DNA of 64,000 bases from Nitrospina sp052156635 (GTDB taxonomy: Bacteria; Nitrospinota; Nitrospinia; Nitrospinales; Nitrospinaceae): positions 310,001 to 374,000 of the forward strand of contig NZ_JBQKUO010000004.1 of assembly GCF_052156635.1 (NCBI RefSeq). Reading direction: 5' to 3'. A program made the translations under genes and the position numbers. Positions within the stretch are counted from its first letter, which is position 1; each line of letters opens with the position of its first letter. This document shows positions 45,002 to 58,837 of this stretch, in pieces. The notes under the pieces are model-generated. The model worked only from the letters and a program-made list of their open reading frames with translations, was not told where the DNA came from and did not search any database.

Positions 45002-46762
45002 ATGAAATACGTAAGACAACTCGCCCGTTTTCTGCACCCCTACCGCACCATGCTGTTCTGGGGGAGCATCCTCCTGATCCTCGCCTCCGCCACCAACCTG
45101 GCGATCCCGCTGTTCGTCAAGCAGCTGGTGGACGTGGTGATGGTGAAGAAGGACGTGGACCTGCTCAACGACATGGCGTGGATCATCGCCCTCCTGTTCC
45201 TTTCGCAGATGCTGTTCAGCACGGCGCACAATTACCTGTACGACATCACCGAGAAACGCGTCACCACCGACTTCCGCAAGCGCATCTTCCGGCATATCCA
45301 CAAACTGTCGATGAGCTTTTTCGTCAAGCGCCGGACCGGCGAGATCATGTCGCGCATGACCAACGACATCTCCACCATCGAGGGCGTCATCACCGACCTG
45401 CCCGCGACGGTGCTGCAGCAGTCGATCCGCCTGTTCGGCGGCATCATAATCATCATCTACATGAACTGGAAGCTGACGTTCATGATCCTCGTGCTCGCGC
45501 CCATCCTGGTTCTGTTCGCTCGTTACTACGGCAAGCGCCTGCGCGCGTTGTCCACGGAGATCCAGGACAAGCTGTCCACCTCCACCACCATCCTGGAAGA
45601 AAACCTGAGCGGCATGGCGGTGGTGAAATCGTTCGTCAAGCAGAAGCTGGAGATCGACCGTTTCGAGGCGGCGGTGGAGGACAGCTTTGAGTCGGCGAAG
45701 AAGCGGGTGAAGATTTCCGCGTTCTTCGGCCCTTCGATCGGCTTCATTGCCTTCATCACCGCGCTGGTCTTGTTGTGGTACGGCGGGCACCAGGTGATCG
45801 CCGGCAACATCAGCCCGGGCGAACTCATCGCCTTCATCCTGTACGCCACCATCATCGCCGGGCCGATGGGCAGTTTCGCCCGGCTGTACACCCGTATCCA
45901 GGAGGCGCTGGGGGCGAGCCAGCGCATTTTCGACATATTGAATACCGAGGGCGAAGTCAAGGACCTGCCCGGCGCTCAGCCCATGCCTCCCATCGTCGGC
46001 CGCGTGGAGGTGAAAAACCTGCATTTTCACTACAGGCCGGACCAGGAAGTATTGAAGGGACTCGATTTCACCGTCGAGCCGGGCGAGATGGTGGCCCTGG
46101 TGGGGCCCAGTGGCGCCGGCAAGACCACGCTCATCAACCTCCTGCACCGCTTTTACGATCCGGTGGAAGGCGAAATTTGTGTGGACGGCATCCCCATCCA
46201 CACCGTGCAGTTGAGCAGCTATTTGCAGCAGGTGGCGCTGGTACCGCAGGAAACCCTGCTGTTCGGCGGGACGATTGAGGAGAACATCCGCTACGCCAAG
46301 CCCGAGGCCAGCGAGGAAGAGATCGTCGACGCGGCGAAGAGCGCCAATGCCGACGCCTTCATCCGCGCCTGCCCGGACGGCTACCGGACCATTGTCGGGG
46401 AGAAGGGAATCCGCCTGTCTGCGGGGCAGAGGCAGAGGATCGCCATCGCCCGCGCCATTCTCAAAAACCCGCACATGTTGATACTGGACGAAGCCACCTC
46501 CGCCCTAGACAACGAGTCGGAAAAGCTCATCCAGGAGGCCCTGGAGCGCCTGATGAAGGGCAAAACCTCGTTTGTGATCGCCCACAGGCTGTCCACCATC
46601 CATAATGCGGACCGCATCATTGTGCTGGAGCACGGGCAGGTGGTGGAAATGGGCCGGCACCAGGAGTTGATGGACAAGGAGGGGCTGTATCACTACCTCT
46701 ACACCCTGAAAAGCTACCAGCTGGAGCACGAGCCGGAGGCCCTGGACGAGGCGGATATGTAG
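45002..46762 (+). CDS. MsbA-like ABC exporter (permease-ATPase fusion)
   Basis: The ~586-residue half-transporter has six membrane helices in the first 310 residues, then an ATPase with Walker A GPSGAGKTT, Q loop VPQETLLFGG, signature LSAGQRQR, Walker B MLILDEATSAL and the H-loop AHRLST. A homodimer would export a lipid, polysaccharide precursor or drug; the family's best-known member flips lipid A, but the sequence alone cannot choose. ATG 45002 gives the natural N-terminus (MKYVRQLARFL); an in-frame GTG at 44966 adds 12 residues. Confidence 0.9.
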   Translation: MKYVRQLARFLHPYRTMLFWGSILLILASATNLAIPLFVKQLVDVVMVKKDVDLLNDMAWIIALLFLSQMLFSTAHNYLYDITEKRVTTDFRKRIFRHIHKLSMSFFVKRRTGEIMSRMTNDISTIEGVITDLPATVLQQSIRLFGGIIIIIYMNWKLTFMILVLAPILVLFARYYGKRLRALSTEIQDKLSTSTTILEENLSGMAVVKSFVKQKLEIDRFEAAVEDSFESAKKRVKISAFFGPSIGFIAFITALVLLWYGGHQVIAGNISPGELIAFILYATIIAGPMGSFARLYTRIQEALGASQRIFDILNTEGEVKDLPGAQPMPPIVGRVEVKNLHFHYRPDQEVLKGLDFTVEPGEMVALVGPSGAGKTTLINLLHRFYDPVEGEICVDGIPIHTVQLSSYLQQVALVPQETLLFGGTIEENIRYAKPEASEEEIVDAAKSANADAFIRACPDGYRTIVGEKGIRLSAGQRQRIAIARAILKNPHMLILDEATSALDNESEKLIQEALERLMKGKTSFVIAHRLSTIHNADRIIVLEHGQVVEMGRHQELMDKEGLYHYLYTLKSYQLEHEPEALDEADM

Positions 46763-46820
46763 GCTGGTAGCGGTTCGGCCAAGTTCCTAAAAAATATTAC
46801 AGAATTTTCCAAAAAAACAC

Positions 46821-46849
46821 TTGCGCAACTCTGATAAAGCCGATATAAC
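46821..46849 (+). promoter_or_regulatory. rRNA operon promoter
   Basis: TTGCGC (46821-46826) and TATAAC (46844-46849) are 17 bases apart, about 225 bases before the 16S 5' end. The 46763-47074 gap holds this promoter, a GC hairpin (CCGGGG/CCCCGA near 46890-46910) and boxA, and no gene. Confidence 0.6.
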
Positions 46850-46991
46850 TTAAATCACTTGAACAACACCTAGGATTTTCAAGCATCCGGGGTTCGAAAG
46901 TTAGGTCCCCGATGACCTTCCTATATTTGTTTCAGATTGAAATTTTTTCGATGGACCAGAGGGTCGTTCAAACGATCACTCCAGCCATCAC

Positions 46992-47001
46992 TGTTCTTTG
47001 A
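46992..47001 (+). promoter_or_regulatory. boxA-like antitermination element before 16S
   Basis: TGTTCTTTGA resembles the boxA consensus TGCTCTTTA, about 75 bases ahead of 16S. Confidence 0.5.
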
Positions 47002-47074
47002 AAGCAGAATAAGGTGCCAACCTAAGCTTGCGGATGCCTGTTAATTTGTAATTTGGTCAAATTTTCGAGTTTAA

Positions 47075-48605
<1,531 letters not shown>

Positions 48606-48741
48606 TTTCGATCCGGCAAATCTGTCGGTCGAAATCGACGAGATCAACCATCCGTGAGTTGGGTTGGCACCTTTTCTTTCTATAAAAATTCGGCACCAGG
48701 TTATTTGGCATGATCGGGAGCTAAAGCCTGACAGGTATCAG

Positions 48742-48818
48742 GGGCCTATAGCTCAGTTGGTCAGAGCGCACGCCTGATAAGCGTGAGGTCGGTAGTTCAA
48801 ATCTACCTAGGCCCACCA
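48742..48818 (+). tRNA. tRNA-Ile (GAT)
   Basis: Seventy-seven bases with acceptor GGGCCTA/TAGGCCC, anticodon loop CTGATAA, a T arm with GTTCAAATC and an encoded CCA. It lies in the 16S-23S spacer, the usual place. Confidence 0.98.
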
Positions 48819-48873
48819 TTTGATTTGAGATGATCGATGGCCGGCCCGGGTGGGCCAGTCTGGCACCGTATAT

Positions 48874-48946
48874 GGGGGTGTAGCTCAGCTGGGAGAGCGC
48901 CTGCCTTGCACGCAGGAGGTCATCGGTTCGATCCCGTTCACCTCCA
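48874..48946 (+). tRNA. tRNA-Ala (TGC)
   Basis: Acceptor GGGGGTG/CACCTCC (one G-U pair), D arm GCTCAGCTGGGAGAGC, anticodon loop TTGCACG region with anticodon TGC, and T arm GGTTCGATCCC. The discriminator A is followed by TAC, so CCA is not encoded here, unlike the other three tRNAs in the window. Confidence 0.97.
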
Positions 48947-49021
48947 TACCTAAAACGAAATCGACATCTTCGTTGGAACCGTACCGAATTTTCGGAATTG
49001 CCCTTCCCTGATGAAGGGCAC

Positions 49022-49033
49022 TGCTCTTTTACA
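49022..49033 (+). promoter_or_regulatory. boxA-like element before 23S
   Basis: TGCTCTTTTACA matches the boxA consensus and lies about 45 bases ahead of 23S. Confidence 0.6.
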
Positions 49034-49067
49034 ATTGAATATCGCAAGACAAGTAGCTGAGGATTTT

Positions 49068-52087
<3,020 letters not shown>

Positions 52088-52140
52088 TTTCAGCTACTTT
52101 GTCTGCGATATCAATTGTATAAATTCTTTTGAGACTGTTT

Positions 52141-52258
<118 letters not shown>

Positions 52259-52266
52259 TATTCATT

Positions 52267-52306
52267 TAAAAGCCGCTTTGGATTCATTCCAAAGCGGCTT
52301 TTTTAT
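52267..52306 (+). terminator. rRNA operon terminator
   Basis: AAAGCCGCTTTGGA pairs with TCCAAAGCGGCTTT around a short loop, followed by a T run. Confidence 0.94.
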
Positions 52307-52508
52307 TTTCCTTCCAGTTCCTTGAGCTGCCCTCTTTCCTCTACTTTGACTTCCCAAAATTAAATAAAAAATTATTATATTTACTTTAATAGTAGTGTCT
52401 TCCTAATAAAAATATGGCTAAATTCCGAGTTTCGTTAGTTTCAGATTGACATCTTATTTAGCCCCTTGCAAAGTGAAATTCCTTTGAGACTGGAGGAAAT
52501 TGGAAGGG

Positions 52509-52778
52509 GTGAAAATTAAACTTTTTACAATTGTATTTGTTTGTTCTCTTGGTGCGTGCGCCGAAGGCAACGTCACACCGGAAGACATTCGCAACCGGGC
52601 CCAAATGGAATGCATTGACCTTGGCTTTCAAGAGGGCTCCAGTAAATACATTGATTGTTACTTCAAACTCTATTCCAAATACATGAATCAGGTGTTTGGA
52701 AGACAGAGAAAAAAGAAAAAGGCTATAATCAATGAACCCACTTATATCTCTCCTTCCCCTGATCTAGCGAATTCTTGA
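52509..52778 (+). CDS. Small predicted lipoprotein
   Basis: From GTG 52509 the product is 89 residues: a lipoprotein signal (KIKLFTIVFVCSLGAC) with lipobox LGAC, then a polar 70-residue domain with two more cysteines (MECIDLG and IDCYF) that could form a disulphide, and a basic RQRKKKK run near the end. TTG 52500 is an alternative start. GGAGG and GGAAGG lie upstream but at poor spacing for either. A TTGACA at 52446 may be part of its promoter; the 52307-52508 region is otherwise AT-rich with nothing recognised. No family known to me. Confidence 0.6.
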   Translation: MKIKLFTIVFVCSLGACAEGNVTPEDIRNRAQMECIDLGFQEGSSKYIDCYFKLYSKYMNQVFGRQRKKKKAIINEPTYISPSPDLANS

Positions 52779-52852
52779 TCTGCATTCCAATTTACCCATT
52801 GGTGATTCCATTTCTTATTCTCTTTTCTTTCCTCTCCCATTAAACTTCGGCC

Positions 52853-53419
52853 ATGACCCTCGCCTGTATCGGATACGGCTCGCTGATATGGAGTCCGCGA
52901 AACCTCGCGCCGCACCTCAAGCACCCCAACCGCTGGTTTGGCGACGGACCCGCCCTGCCCGTCGAGTTCGCCCGCGAATCCGACCGCCGGCGCATCACCC
53001 TCGTCGTCGTCCCCGGCCACCCGGCAAGCACCACGTACTGGACGCCGTACAATCACGCCCATATTGACGAAGCGCGAGAACAATTGGCCGACCGCGAAGG
53101 CTGCGGCATCGAGCACATCGGTGTCATGACCGCCTACGGACGCACGGAGTCCGCCCTGCCCCCTTCCCTGCTGGGAATTTTAAAAACGTGGATGGAAGAA
53201 AAACAACTGGAGGGGTTGGTGTGGACGGAGCTGCCCTGCGGGTTCAAAATGAGTCCTGGAAAACGTCCCACGGTGGACGAAGTGTGTGCTTACCTGGAAG
53301 GACTCATCGAGCGTGGGGAACACGAAAACGCGGAAGAATACATCCGCAAAGCGCCGCTTCAAATCGACACTCCTTACCGCCGCGCCATCGCCGACCGCTT
53401 TGGTTGGCCGCCACTCTGA
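52853..53419 (+). CDS. Gamma-glutamylcyclotransferase-fold protein
   Basis: The 188-residue product begins with ACIGYGSLIW, the substrate-loop motif (YGSxx) of the GGCT/AIG2-like fold, and continues with beta-rich segments ending around residue 130. True GGCT enzymes cleave gamma-glutamyl groups to give 5-oxoproline with a catalytic Glu near the middle; candidates such as the Glu in LEGLVWTELP exist but cannot be fixed by eye. Substrate is unknown. It precedes nnrS by 32 bases on the same strand. Confidence 0.65.
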   Translation: MTLACIGYGSLIWSPRNLAPHLKHPNRWFGDGPALPVEFARESDRRRITLVVVPGHPASTTYWTPYNHAHIDEAREQLADREGCGIEHIGVMTAYGRTESALPPSLLGILKTWMEEKQLEGLVWTELPCGFKMSPGKRPTVDEVCAYLEGLIERGEHENAEEYIRKAPLQIDTPYRRAIADRFGWPPL

Positions 53420-53451
53420 GATACAATCAATTCATTTAAAAAAGGACCGTC

Positions 53452-54630
53452 ATGCAGGATTCATCCAAAGGCCCCCTGGCTCACCCGTTCCTGCAGAACG
53501 GGTTTCGCCCTTTTTTCCTTTTGGGCGCGTTGTACAGCGTGACCAACTTGCTCATCTGGGGCGGGTTTTTTGCCGGGCATCGCCCACCGCCGACATTCAT
53601 GCTGGACCCCGTGCAGTGGCATGCGCACGAAATGGTCTTTGGGTTCACCATCGCCATCGTTTCAGGGTTTCTGCTGACCGCCGTCGCCAACTGGACGGGC
53701 CGGAATCCGGCAGGGCCCCTGCATCTGGCGGGCCTGGCCGCCCTCTGGCTGGCCGGTCGGGTGGTCATGCAATTTGATCTGGGCCTGCCGGAGACGGTCA
53801 TAATCCTGGTTGAAGGTTCTTTTATCCTGGCGCTGGCCCTCACCCTGTCCCTTCCGCTTCTCAAGAGCTGGAACAAACGCAACTTCGTGTTTCTCGTTTT
53901 GCTCAGCATCCTGCTGGCATGCGACACGACATTCCTGGTCACGAAAGAAAGCCCCCCTCTTTACGTTGCTGTGATGATCATAGTTGCCATGATATCCCTG
54001 ATTGGCGGGCGCGTGATTCCCTCCTTCACCGTGGAGGCGTTGCATCAGCGCGGGGAAAAAGCCAGACAGGAGCCGCAGGAAAAGCTGGACATACTGGCAC
54101 TTTTGTCGCTGGCCCTGGTCATTCTCGCTTTTGTTTTCGCAGATGAGGAGGGGATGTTTCTGGCGGGCGCTTCTTTTTTTTCCGCAATCATTCATGCACT
54201 GCGCATGCGGCGATATCATACCCATCGAATCCTGCGAGACCCGATGGCATTGATCCTTCATATTGGTTACGGTTGGGTGATTGCGGGATTGATTTTAACC
54301 GGGTTTTCCGCACTGGGTGCTGTTCCCTTCCCAACCTCCCTGCACGCTTTCACGGCGGGCGCGATCGGTTCCATGACGCTCGGCATGATGTCCCGCGTGC
54401 CGCTGGCTCATACCGGGCGAACCGTGCGTGCAACCAGGCTGACGATATTGAGCTTCATCCTGTTGCAGGGTTCGGCCCTCATGCGGGTATTGGGTCCGAT
54501 AATGGATCCTGACAATACTGTTAACTGGATCATGGGTTCCGCCACGCTTTGGGCATTCTGTTTTGCGTTTTATATTCTGGCTTATACCCCGATTCTATGG
54601 AAACCCGAGCTCGAAAGGCAGGGCGCTTGA
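53452..54630 (+). CDS. nnrS: NnrS family heme- and copper-containing membrane protein
   Basis: The 392-residue protein has about twelve hydrophobic helices. It carries the NnrS signature of paired histidines (WHAHEMVFGF at about residue 62, IHALRMRRYHTH at about 248 and MMSRVPLAHTGR at about 318). NnrS relieves nitrosative stress by limiting NO-protein iron complexes and is common in denitrifiers and other nitrogen-cycle bacteria. AAGGA lies seven bases ahead of the ATG. No other NO-metabolism gene is adjacent. Confidence 0.9.
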   Translation: MQDSSKGPLAHPFLQNGFRPFFLLGALYSVTNLLIWGGFFAGHRPPPTFMLDPVQWHAHEMVFGFTIAIVSGFLLTAVANWTGRNPAGPLHLAGLAALWLAGRVVMQFDLGLPETVIILVEGSFILALALTLSLPLLKSWNKRNFVFLVLLSILLACDTTFLVTKESPPLYVAVMIIVAMISLIGGRVIPSFTVEALHQRGEKARQEPQEKLDILALLSLALVILAFVFADEEGMFLAGASFFSAIIHALRMRRYHTHRILRDPMALILHIGYGWVIAGLILTGFSALGAVPFPTSLHAFTAGAIGSMTLGMMSRVPLAHTGRTVRATRLTILSFILLQGSALMRVLGPIMDPDNTVNWIMGSATLWAFCFAFYILAYTPILWKPELERQGA

Positions 54631-54672
54631 CTCGGAGGAAAAGACTCGCAAAAAACTGATCCCGGCTTTGTC

Positions 54673-55863
54673 CTAAAACCGAACCGACAGCGTCACCGTG
54701 CCGAAGACGTCGGGTTCGAACTGGCCCTTGAATTCCTGCGAGCGGTACACCTGGGTGTATGCCAGTCGGATGCAGTCGTAGGCAAGCGCACCGCCAAACT
54801 GCCAGTCGCCCACCAGGTACCGTTTGTTCACGGCGTGGCTGGTGCGGAACGTATTGCCGTCAAGAAAAATGTTGTGTGCAACCGCCCTGCCCTCCACACC
54901 GGTGTACAGGTACGCCATCAACTTATTCTTGTGACGCCCTCCGGTGTCGAAAAAATCAGAGCCCTGCGTGCCCGGGCGGATGCGCGGCGGACCATAGTCC
55001 GCCGGCAAGTTGTAACCGACGCGCACGACGCCGCCTGCCGCCACATAGGTGAACACGTTGCCCAGCGCCACCCCGCCGCCGGGAATCCAGTCCACCCCCG
55101 GGATCATGCCGTTTTCTTCCAGCAGCCGATGGCGGTACTTTCGATCGTAGGAAATCAACAGGGCGAACTCGTTGTGGAGCTGATTGTCCCAGCCTTTCGG
55201 GTCCTCGTCGTCGATGAACGCGTGCCACTCACGCTGAACCCGCTCGCCGCCGGAGGCGGGGCCGATCACCCCCAGGTCGATCTCCACCGAGTCAAGCGTA
55301 TCCACCGTCAGGCCCAGCACCTCGCGATCCTTCTTTTCATCAAAGAATCCGAACCCGACATAGAGCCACCCCGCGTAGGGCCGGTCGCGACTGACGAGGC
55401 CGGTCTTCGACAAATCTTCCGGCGTGTAAATGTTATGGCCTAAGATTACGCTCACCGTGTCCGTTTTGAAATCGAACCAGTTTCCGAGCGTGGCCTGCCC
55501 CGCCTTGCGCGTGGAGTTGGTGAGAAAGCGGAGGACCCCCATGCCCGCACGCCCGGGAAGGTGCGATGAGGCGCAGTTCTGCCGGACCCGTTCCGCCCAG
55601 CCCGGATCATCCGTACCCGTTCCCCGCTCGACAAAGGACATCCGCAGGCCCTGGGTGAAATGACGGTCTGTGAGCCCCGCAAAGAAGTCATTGGCGTCGG
55701 TGGCGTTGAAGAAGTATTCCGGGCAGTCCATCCCCGGCTGGGCCGCGGCCGGGGCCGGAGTGACTCCCCCCAGGCAGGTTGACAGCAGAAACCCTGCGGC
55801 GAACAGGCGTCCCGCCACCCCCTTTTTTCCTTTTAATGGCTCTTCTCCCCTTTTCCGTTTCAT
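54673..55863 (-). CDS. LpxR-family lipid A deacylase (outer membrane)
   Basis: The 396-residue product has a signal peptide (about residues 10-40, ending in PAAAQ) after a basic start, then the LpxR/DUF2219 pattern: NDFFAGLTDRHFTQGLRMSF, GHNIYTPEDLS, DRPYAGWLYVGFG, and a C-terminal beta-strand ending VFGTVTLSVRF. LpxR removes the 3'-linked acyloxyacyl group of lipid A in a calcium-dependent reaction at the outer membrane. Candidate active-site residues are in the Asn/Asp/His cluster of the first motif. ATG 55863 follows GGAGAGGG by seven bases; a 45-codon upstream extension is unlikely. It is convergent with nnrS. Confidence 0.85.
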   Translation of the reverse strand: MKRKRGEEPLKGKKGVAGRLFAAGFLLSTCLGGVTPAPAAAQPGMDCPEYFFNATDANDFFAGLTDRHFTQGLRMSFVERGTGTDDPGWAERVRQNCASSHLPGRAGMGVLRFLTNSTRKAGQATLGNWFDFKTDTVSVILGHNIYTPEDLSKTGLVSRDRPYAGWLYVGFGFFDEKKDREVLGLTVDTLDSVEIDLGVIGPASGGERVQREWHAFIDDEDPKGWDNQLHNEFALLISYDRKYRHRLLEENGMIPGVDWIPGGGVALGNVFTYVAAGGVVRVGYNLPADYGPPRIRPGTQGSDFFDTGGRHKNKLMAYLYTGVEGRAVAHNIFLDGNTFRTSHAVNKRYLVGDWQFGGALAYDCIRLAYTQVYRSQEFKGQFEPDVFGTVTLSVRF

Positions 55864-56087
55864 GGCCGAACCCTCTCCAAGGTTGTACGTAAATTCAAGC
55901 CTCAACAGGCTGGCGGAGCCATTGTATCGGCAAAATGATAAACAGGGGACGCAAAATCGGAACTGGGTCAAATGAACATTTTCAATTTTTCCCTTCAACC
56001 TGTTCTAAACACTTCCCTTTTTGCGGAGGGGGGGCTAAATTGCGCAGATTGCAGACTTTTCTCCCGCCCGGAAACCCCGCTTTTTCA

Positions 56088-56116
56088 TTGACAACCCGTG
56101 GGTGCTCCGGTAGTAT
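56088..56116 (+). promoter_or_regulatory. Putative promoter of the nuo operon
   Basis: TTGACA (56088-56093) and TAGTAT (56111-56116) are 17 bases apart, leaving a leader of about 180 bases to nuoA. The 55864-56300 gap otherwise contains AT-rich leader and no gene that I can support. Confidence 0.6.
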
Positions 56117-56300
56117 CCACCGTCACCATTTTTCCAAATGGCGGGTTCCATCCGACTCTTTTAAAATTGTTGAGAAACCTGTGGTTTTTTAAGAAATTAC
56201 AGGTTAAAATCCCCTTTTTTTAAGGACCCAGGGACCTTGGCTCTGCAGGGTCGCATTTCCCGAAACCCTTATAAAAGTCGGACTTACAAGGTAGTGATCT

Positions 56301-56657
56301 ATGCTTGACAGCTACACAGGCGCAGCTATCCTTTTGTTTTTTGCCACAGCCATTGCCGTGGGCATGGTGGTGGCCACTTCCCTCCTCGGGCCCAAGCGCG
56401 AGTTCGCAGACAAGATGGAGCCGTTTGAGTGCGGGGAAAGCCAGATTGTCTCGCCTTATCAGAGGTTTTCCGTCAAGTTTTACCTCGTCGCGGTGCTGTT
56501 CATCCTGTTTGACATTGAGGCCGTCTTCCTGTTCCCCTGGGCGATCCTTTATAAGAAGCTGGGCCTGTTCGGGCTGGTGGAAATGATCCTGTTCCTTATT
56601 ATATTGGGGATCGGGCTGATGTACGTCTGGATTCGGGGAGGCCTGGACTGGGAGTGA
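56301..56657 (+). CDS. nuoA: NADH-quinone oxidoreductase subunit A
   Basis: NuoA is a small three-helix subunit of the complex I membrane arm near the quinone site. The 118-residue product has the conserved loop PFECGE (with the family cysteine) and the FDIEAVFLFPWA segment. First gene of a nine-gene run. NuoC follows after 26 bases, so nuoB is absent from its normal place. Confidence 0.96.
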   Translation: MLDSYTGAAILLFFATAIAVGMVVATSLLGPKREFADKMEPFECGESQIVSPYQRFSVKFYLVAVLFILFDIEAVFLFPWAILYKKLGLFGLVEMILFLIILGIGLMYVWIRGGLDWE

Positions 56658-56683
56658 TGCGCACCGCATGACCGATACCTGTT

Positions 56684-57166
56684 ATGAGCACTGAAATCAT
56701 AGATAAAATCAAAGCCAAATTCGGCGACAAGGTGAAAGACTCGCACGATTTCCGTGGCGACCAGACGGTTGTGGTGGACAAGGACTGCGTCTACGAAGTG
56801 GCCCGGTTCCTGAGGGACGAGCCTGCCTTGGACATGAATTTTCTGATGGACCTGACCGCGGTCGATTACCTGGACAAAAAGAAGGTTCGTTTCGAGGTCG
56901 TGTACCACTTCTTTTCCCTCAAGCACAACCACCGCTTTCGCGTGAAAGCGCCGGTGGACGAGGAGGAATGCATCATTGATTCCGTGGTGCCGCTGTACCA
57001 GTCTGCGAACTGGTACGAACGCGAAGTGTGGGACATGTATGGTATCAAGTTCAAGGGACACCCGAACCTCAAGCGGATTCTGCTCTATGAAGGGTTCAAA
57101 GGCCATCCGCTCCGCAAGGACTACCCCATCAATAAACGACAACCGTTGATCGGTCCGCTGAACTGA
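56684..57166 (+). CDS. nuoC: NADH-quinone oxidoreductase subunit C
   Basis: NuoC is a peripheral-arm subunit next to NuoD. The 160-residue product ends with the family signature YEREVWDMYGIKFKGHPNLKRIL (in parts) and HPLRKDYPI. It is not fused to NuoD, and neither nuoB nor nuoD follows. nuoH begins six bases after its stop. Confidence 0.95.
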   Translation: MSTEIIDKIKAKFGDKVKDSHDFRGDQTVVVDKDCVYEVARFLRDEPALDMNFLMDLTAVDYLDKKKVRFEVVYHFFSLKHNHRFRVKAPVDEEECIIDSVVPLYQSANWYEREVWDMYGIKFKGHPNLKRILLYEGFKGHPLRKDYPINKRQPLIGPLN

Positions 57167-57172
57167 GGAGAA

Positions 57173-58258
57173 ATGGAAGATTTATTTGTTGATCTGGCCA
57201 TCACCCTTGCCAAAATCTTTTTTGTGCTCGGGGTCACGGTCGGTTTTTTTGCCCCAATCCTGACGTGGGTGGAACGCAAGCAGAGCGCCATCATGCAGGA
57301 CCGTATCGGCGCGAACCGGGCGGACATCATGGGCTTCACCGCGCTGGGCCTGTTTCACATCATGGCCGACGGGCTGAAGATGTTCACGAAGGAAGACTTC
57401 ATTCCCCAGGGCGCCAACAAATTCCTCCATACACTCAGCCCCATCATCGCACTGATCCCCGCTATTCTGACATTCGCGGTGGTTCCCTTTGGTGGCGAGT
57501 ACACGCTGTTCGGCAAGGAAGTCAAGCTGGTCATCTCCGATCTGGATGTCGGACTCCTGTTCGTGTTCGCCATAGCGTCGATTGCCACTTACGGCTACGT
57601 TGTCGCCGGATGGAGTTCCAACAACAACTACTCGCTGCTCGGTTCCATGCGGACCGCCTCACAGATGGTATCTTACGAGGTCACGATGGGCCTCACCATC
57701 ATCGGCGTGCTCATGGTTTACGGCACCATGAAGTTGACGGAAATCGGCAACGCCCAGGAAAACTTCCTGCACTGGGGTATCTTTCTCCAGCCGGTCGGGT
57801 TCTTCATGTTTTTTGCAGCGTCGATCGCCGAGAACAAACGCATTCCGTTCGACAACCCCGAAGCGGAATCCGAACTGGTGGCGGGGTACTTCACCGAATA
57901 CAGTGGGCTTAAATTCGGCATGTTTTTCATGGCCGAGTTCATCGAGATGGTTACCATCGCCGCGATTGTGACCATCCTCTTTTTCGGCGCGTGGCACATT
58001 CCTTTTATCGGTACCGCCACCCTGCTGGAAATCTTCGACTTTCTCGGAGAAACAGGATCGAACCTCGTCGTCATGTTCATCCATGTCGGCGTGTTTTTCG
58101 CCAAGGTCATTTTCTTCCTGTTTGTCCAAATGGTCATCCGGTGGACGCTGCCGCGTTTCCGTTATGACCAGATCATGAAGCTGGGATGGAAAATCCTGTT
58201 GCCCCTGTCGCTGGCGAACGTCGTCGTCACGGGTATCGTTATCCTGGCTCTTCAATAA
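57173..58258 (+). CDS. nuoH: NADH-quinone oxidoreductase subunit H
   Basis: NuoH forms part of the quinone-binding channel. The 361-residue product has about eight membrane helices and the conserved WVERKQSAIMQDRIGANR loop near residue 30 and ENKRIPFDNPEAESELVAG at about 217-235, whose acidic residues line the quinone cavity. Start: GAGG before ATG 57173. It lies nine bases before nuoI. Confidence 0.97.
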   Translation: MEDLFVDLAITLAKIFFVLGVTVGFFAPILTWVERKQSAIMQDRIGANRADIMGFTALGLFHIMADGLKMFTKEDFIPQGANKFLHTLSPIIALIPAILTFAVVPFGGEYTLFGKEVKLVISDLDVGLLFVFAIASIATYGYVVAGWSSNNNYSLLGSMRTASQMVSYEVTMGLTIIGVLMVYGTMKLTEIGNAQENFLHWGIFLQPVGFFMFFAASIAENKRIPFDNPEAESELVAGYFTEYSGLKFGMFFMAEFIEMVTIAAIVTILFFGAWHIPFIGTATLLEIFDFLGETGSNLVVMFIHVGVFFAKVIFFLFVQMVIRWTLPRFRYDQIMKLGWKILLPLSLANVVVTGIVILALQ

Positions 58259-58267
58259 GGAGAAGTT

Positions 58268-58837
58268 ATGGCTTACTACGTCGAACGCAATGTCAAGATG
58301 ACGTGGTGGGAACGCTTATATATCCCCGAAATCATCCGGGGCATGATCATCACCTCACGTCATTTCTTCAAGAACCTTTTTGGGTTCATTCCCTTTTTCC
58401 TGGGAAAGAAAAAAGAACGGGAGATTTTCACGATTTACTATCCCGAGGAAACGCGGGAGTACCCGATCGCTTACCGCGGACGGCCGGTGCTGGCCCTGAA
58501 TGAAGAAGGCCGCCCCAACTGCGTTGCTTGCGGCCTGTGCGAGATTGCCTGTCCTGCCTACTGCATCGACATCGATCCCGGCGCCAACAGCGGCAAGCAG
58601 AACGAGGTCGAACGTTTCCCGGTCGAGTTCACCATCGACTACGCGGTCTGCATCTTCTGCGGATTCTGCGAAGAAGCGTGCCCGGAAGAAGCGATTTTCA
58701 TGAGCAACGACTGTGACATTTCGATGCTTGACCGCAAAAAAATGAAATACAACATGCAACAGTTGTTGATGCCGGTTTCCGAATTGAAGGACCGCATCGA
58801 CTTCTGCCGGAAAATGTACGGAAAATGGAATTACTGA
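58268..58837 (+). CDS. nuoI: NADH-quinone oxidoreductase subunit I
   Basis: NuoI carries clusters N6a and N6b that pass electrons to N2. The 189-residue product has two ferredoxin motifs, CVACGLCEIACP (about 80-91) and CIFCGFCEEACP (about 125-136). Its N-terminus is an amphipathic helix that docks on the membrane arm. The ATG of nuoJ lies inside its last codons (13-base overlap). Confidence 0.97.
   Translation: MAYYVERNVKMTWWERLYIPEIIRGMIITSRHFFKNLFGFIPFFLGKKKEREIFTIYYPEETREYPIAYRGRPVLALNEEGRPNCVACGLCEIACPAYCIDIDPGANSGKQNEVERFPVEFTIDYAVCIFCGFCEEACPEEAIFMSNDCDISMLDRKKMKYNMQQLLMPVSELKDRIDFCRKMYGKWNY

Noticed and set aside
44567..46474. A 635-codon open frame on the minus strand
   Set aside because: Antisense to the MsbA-like exporter, whose ABC motifs are complete.
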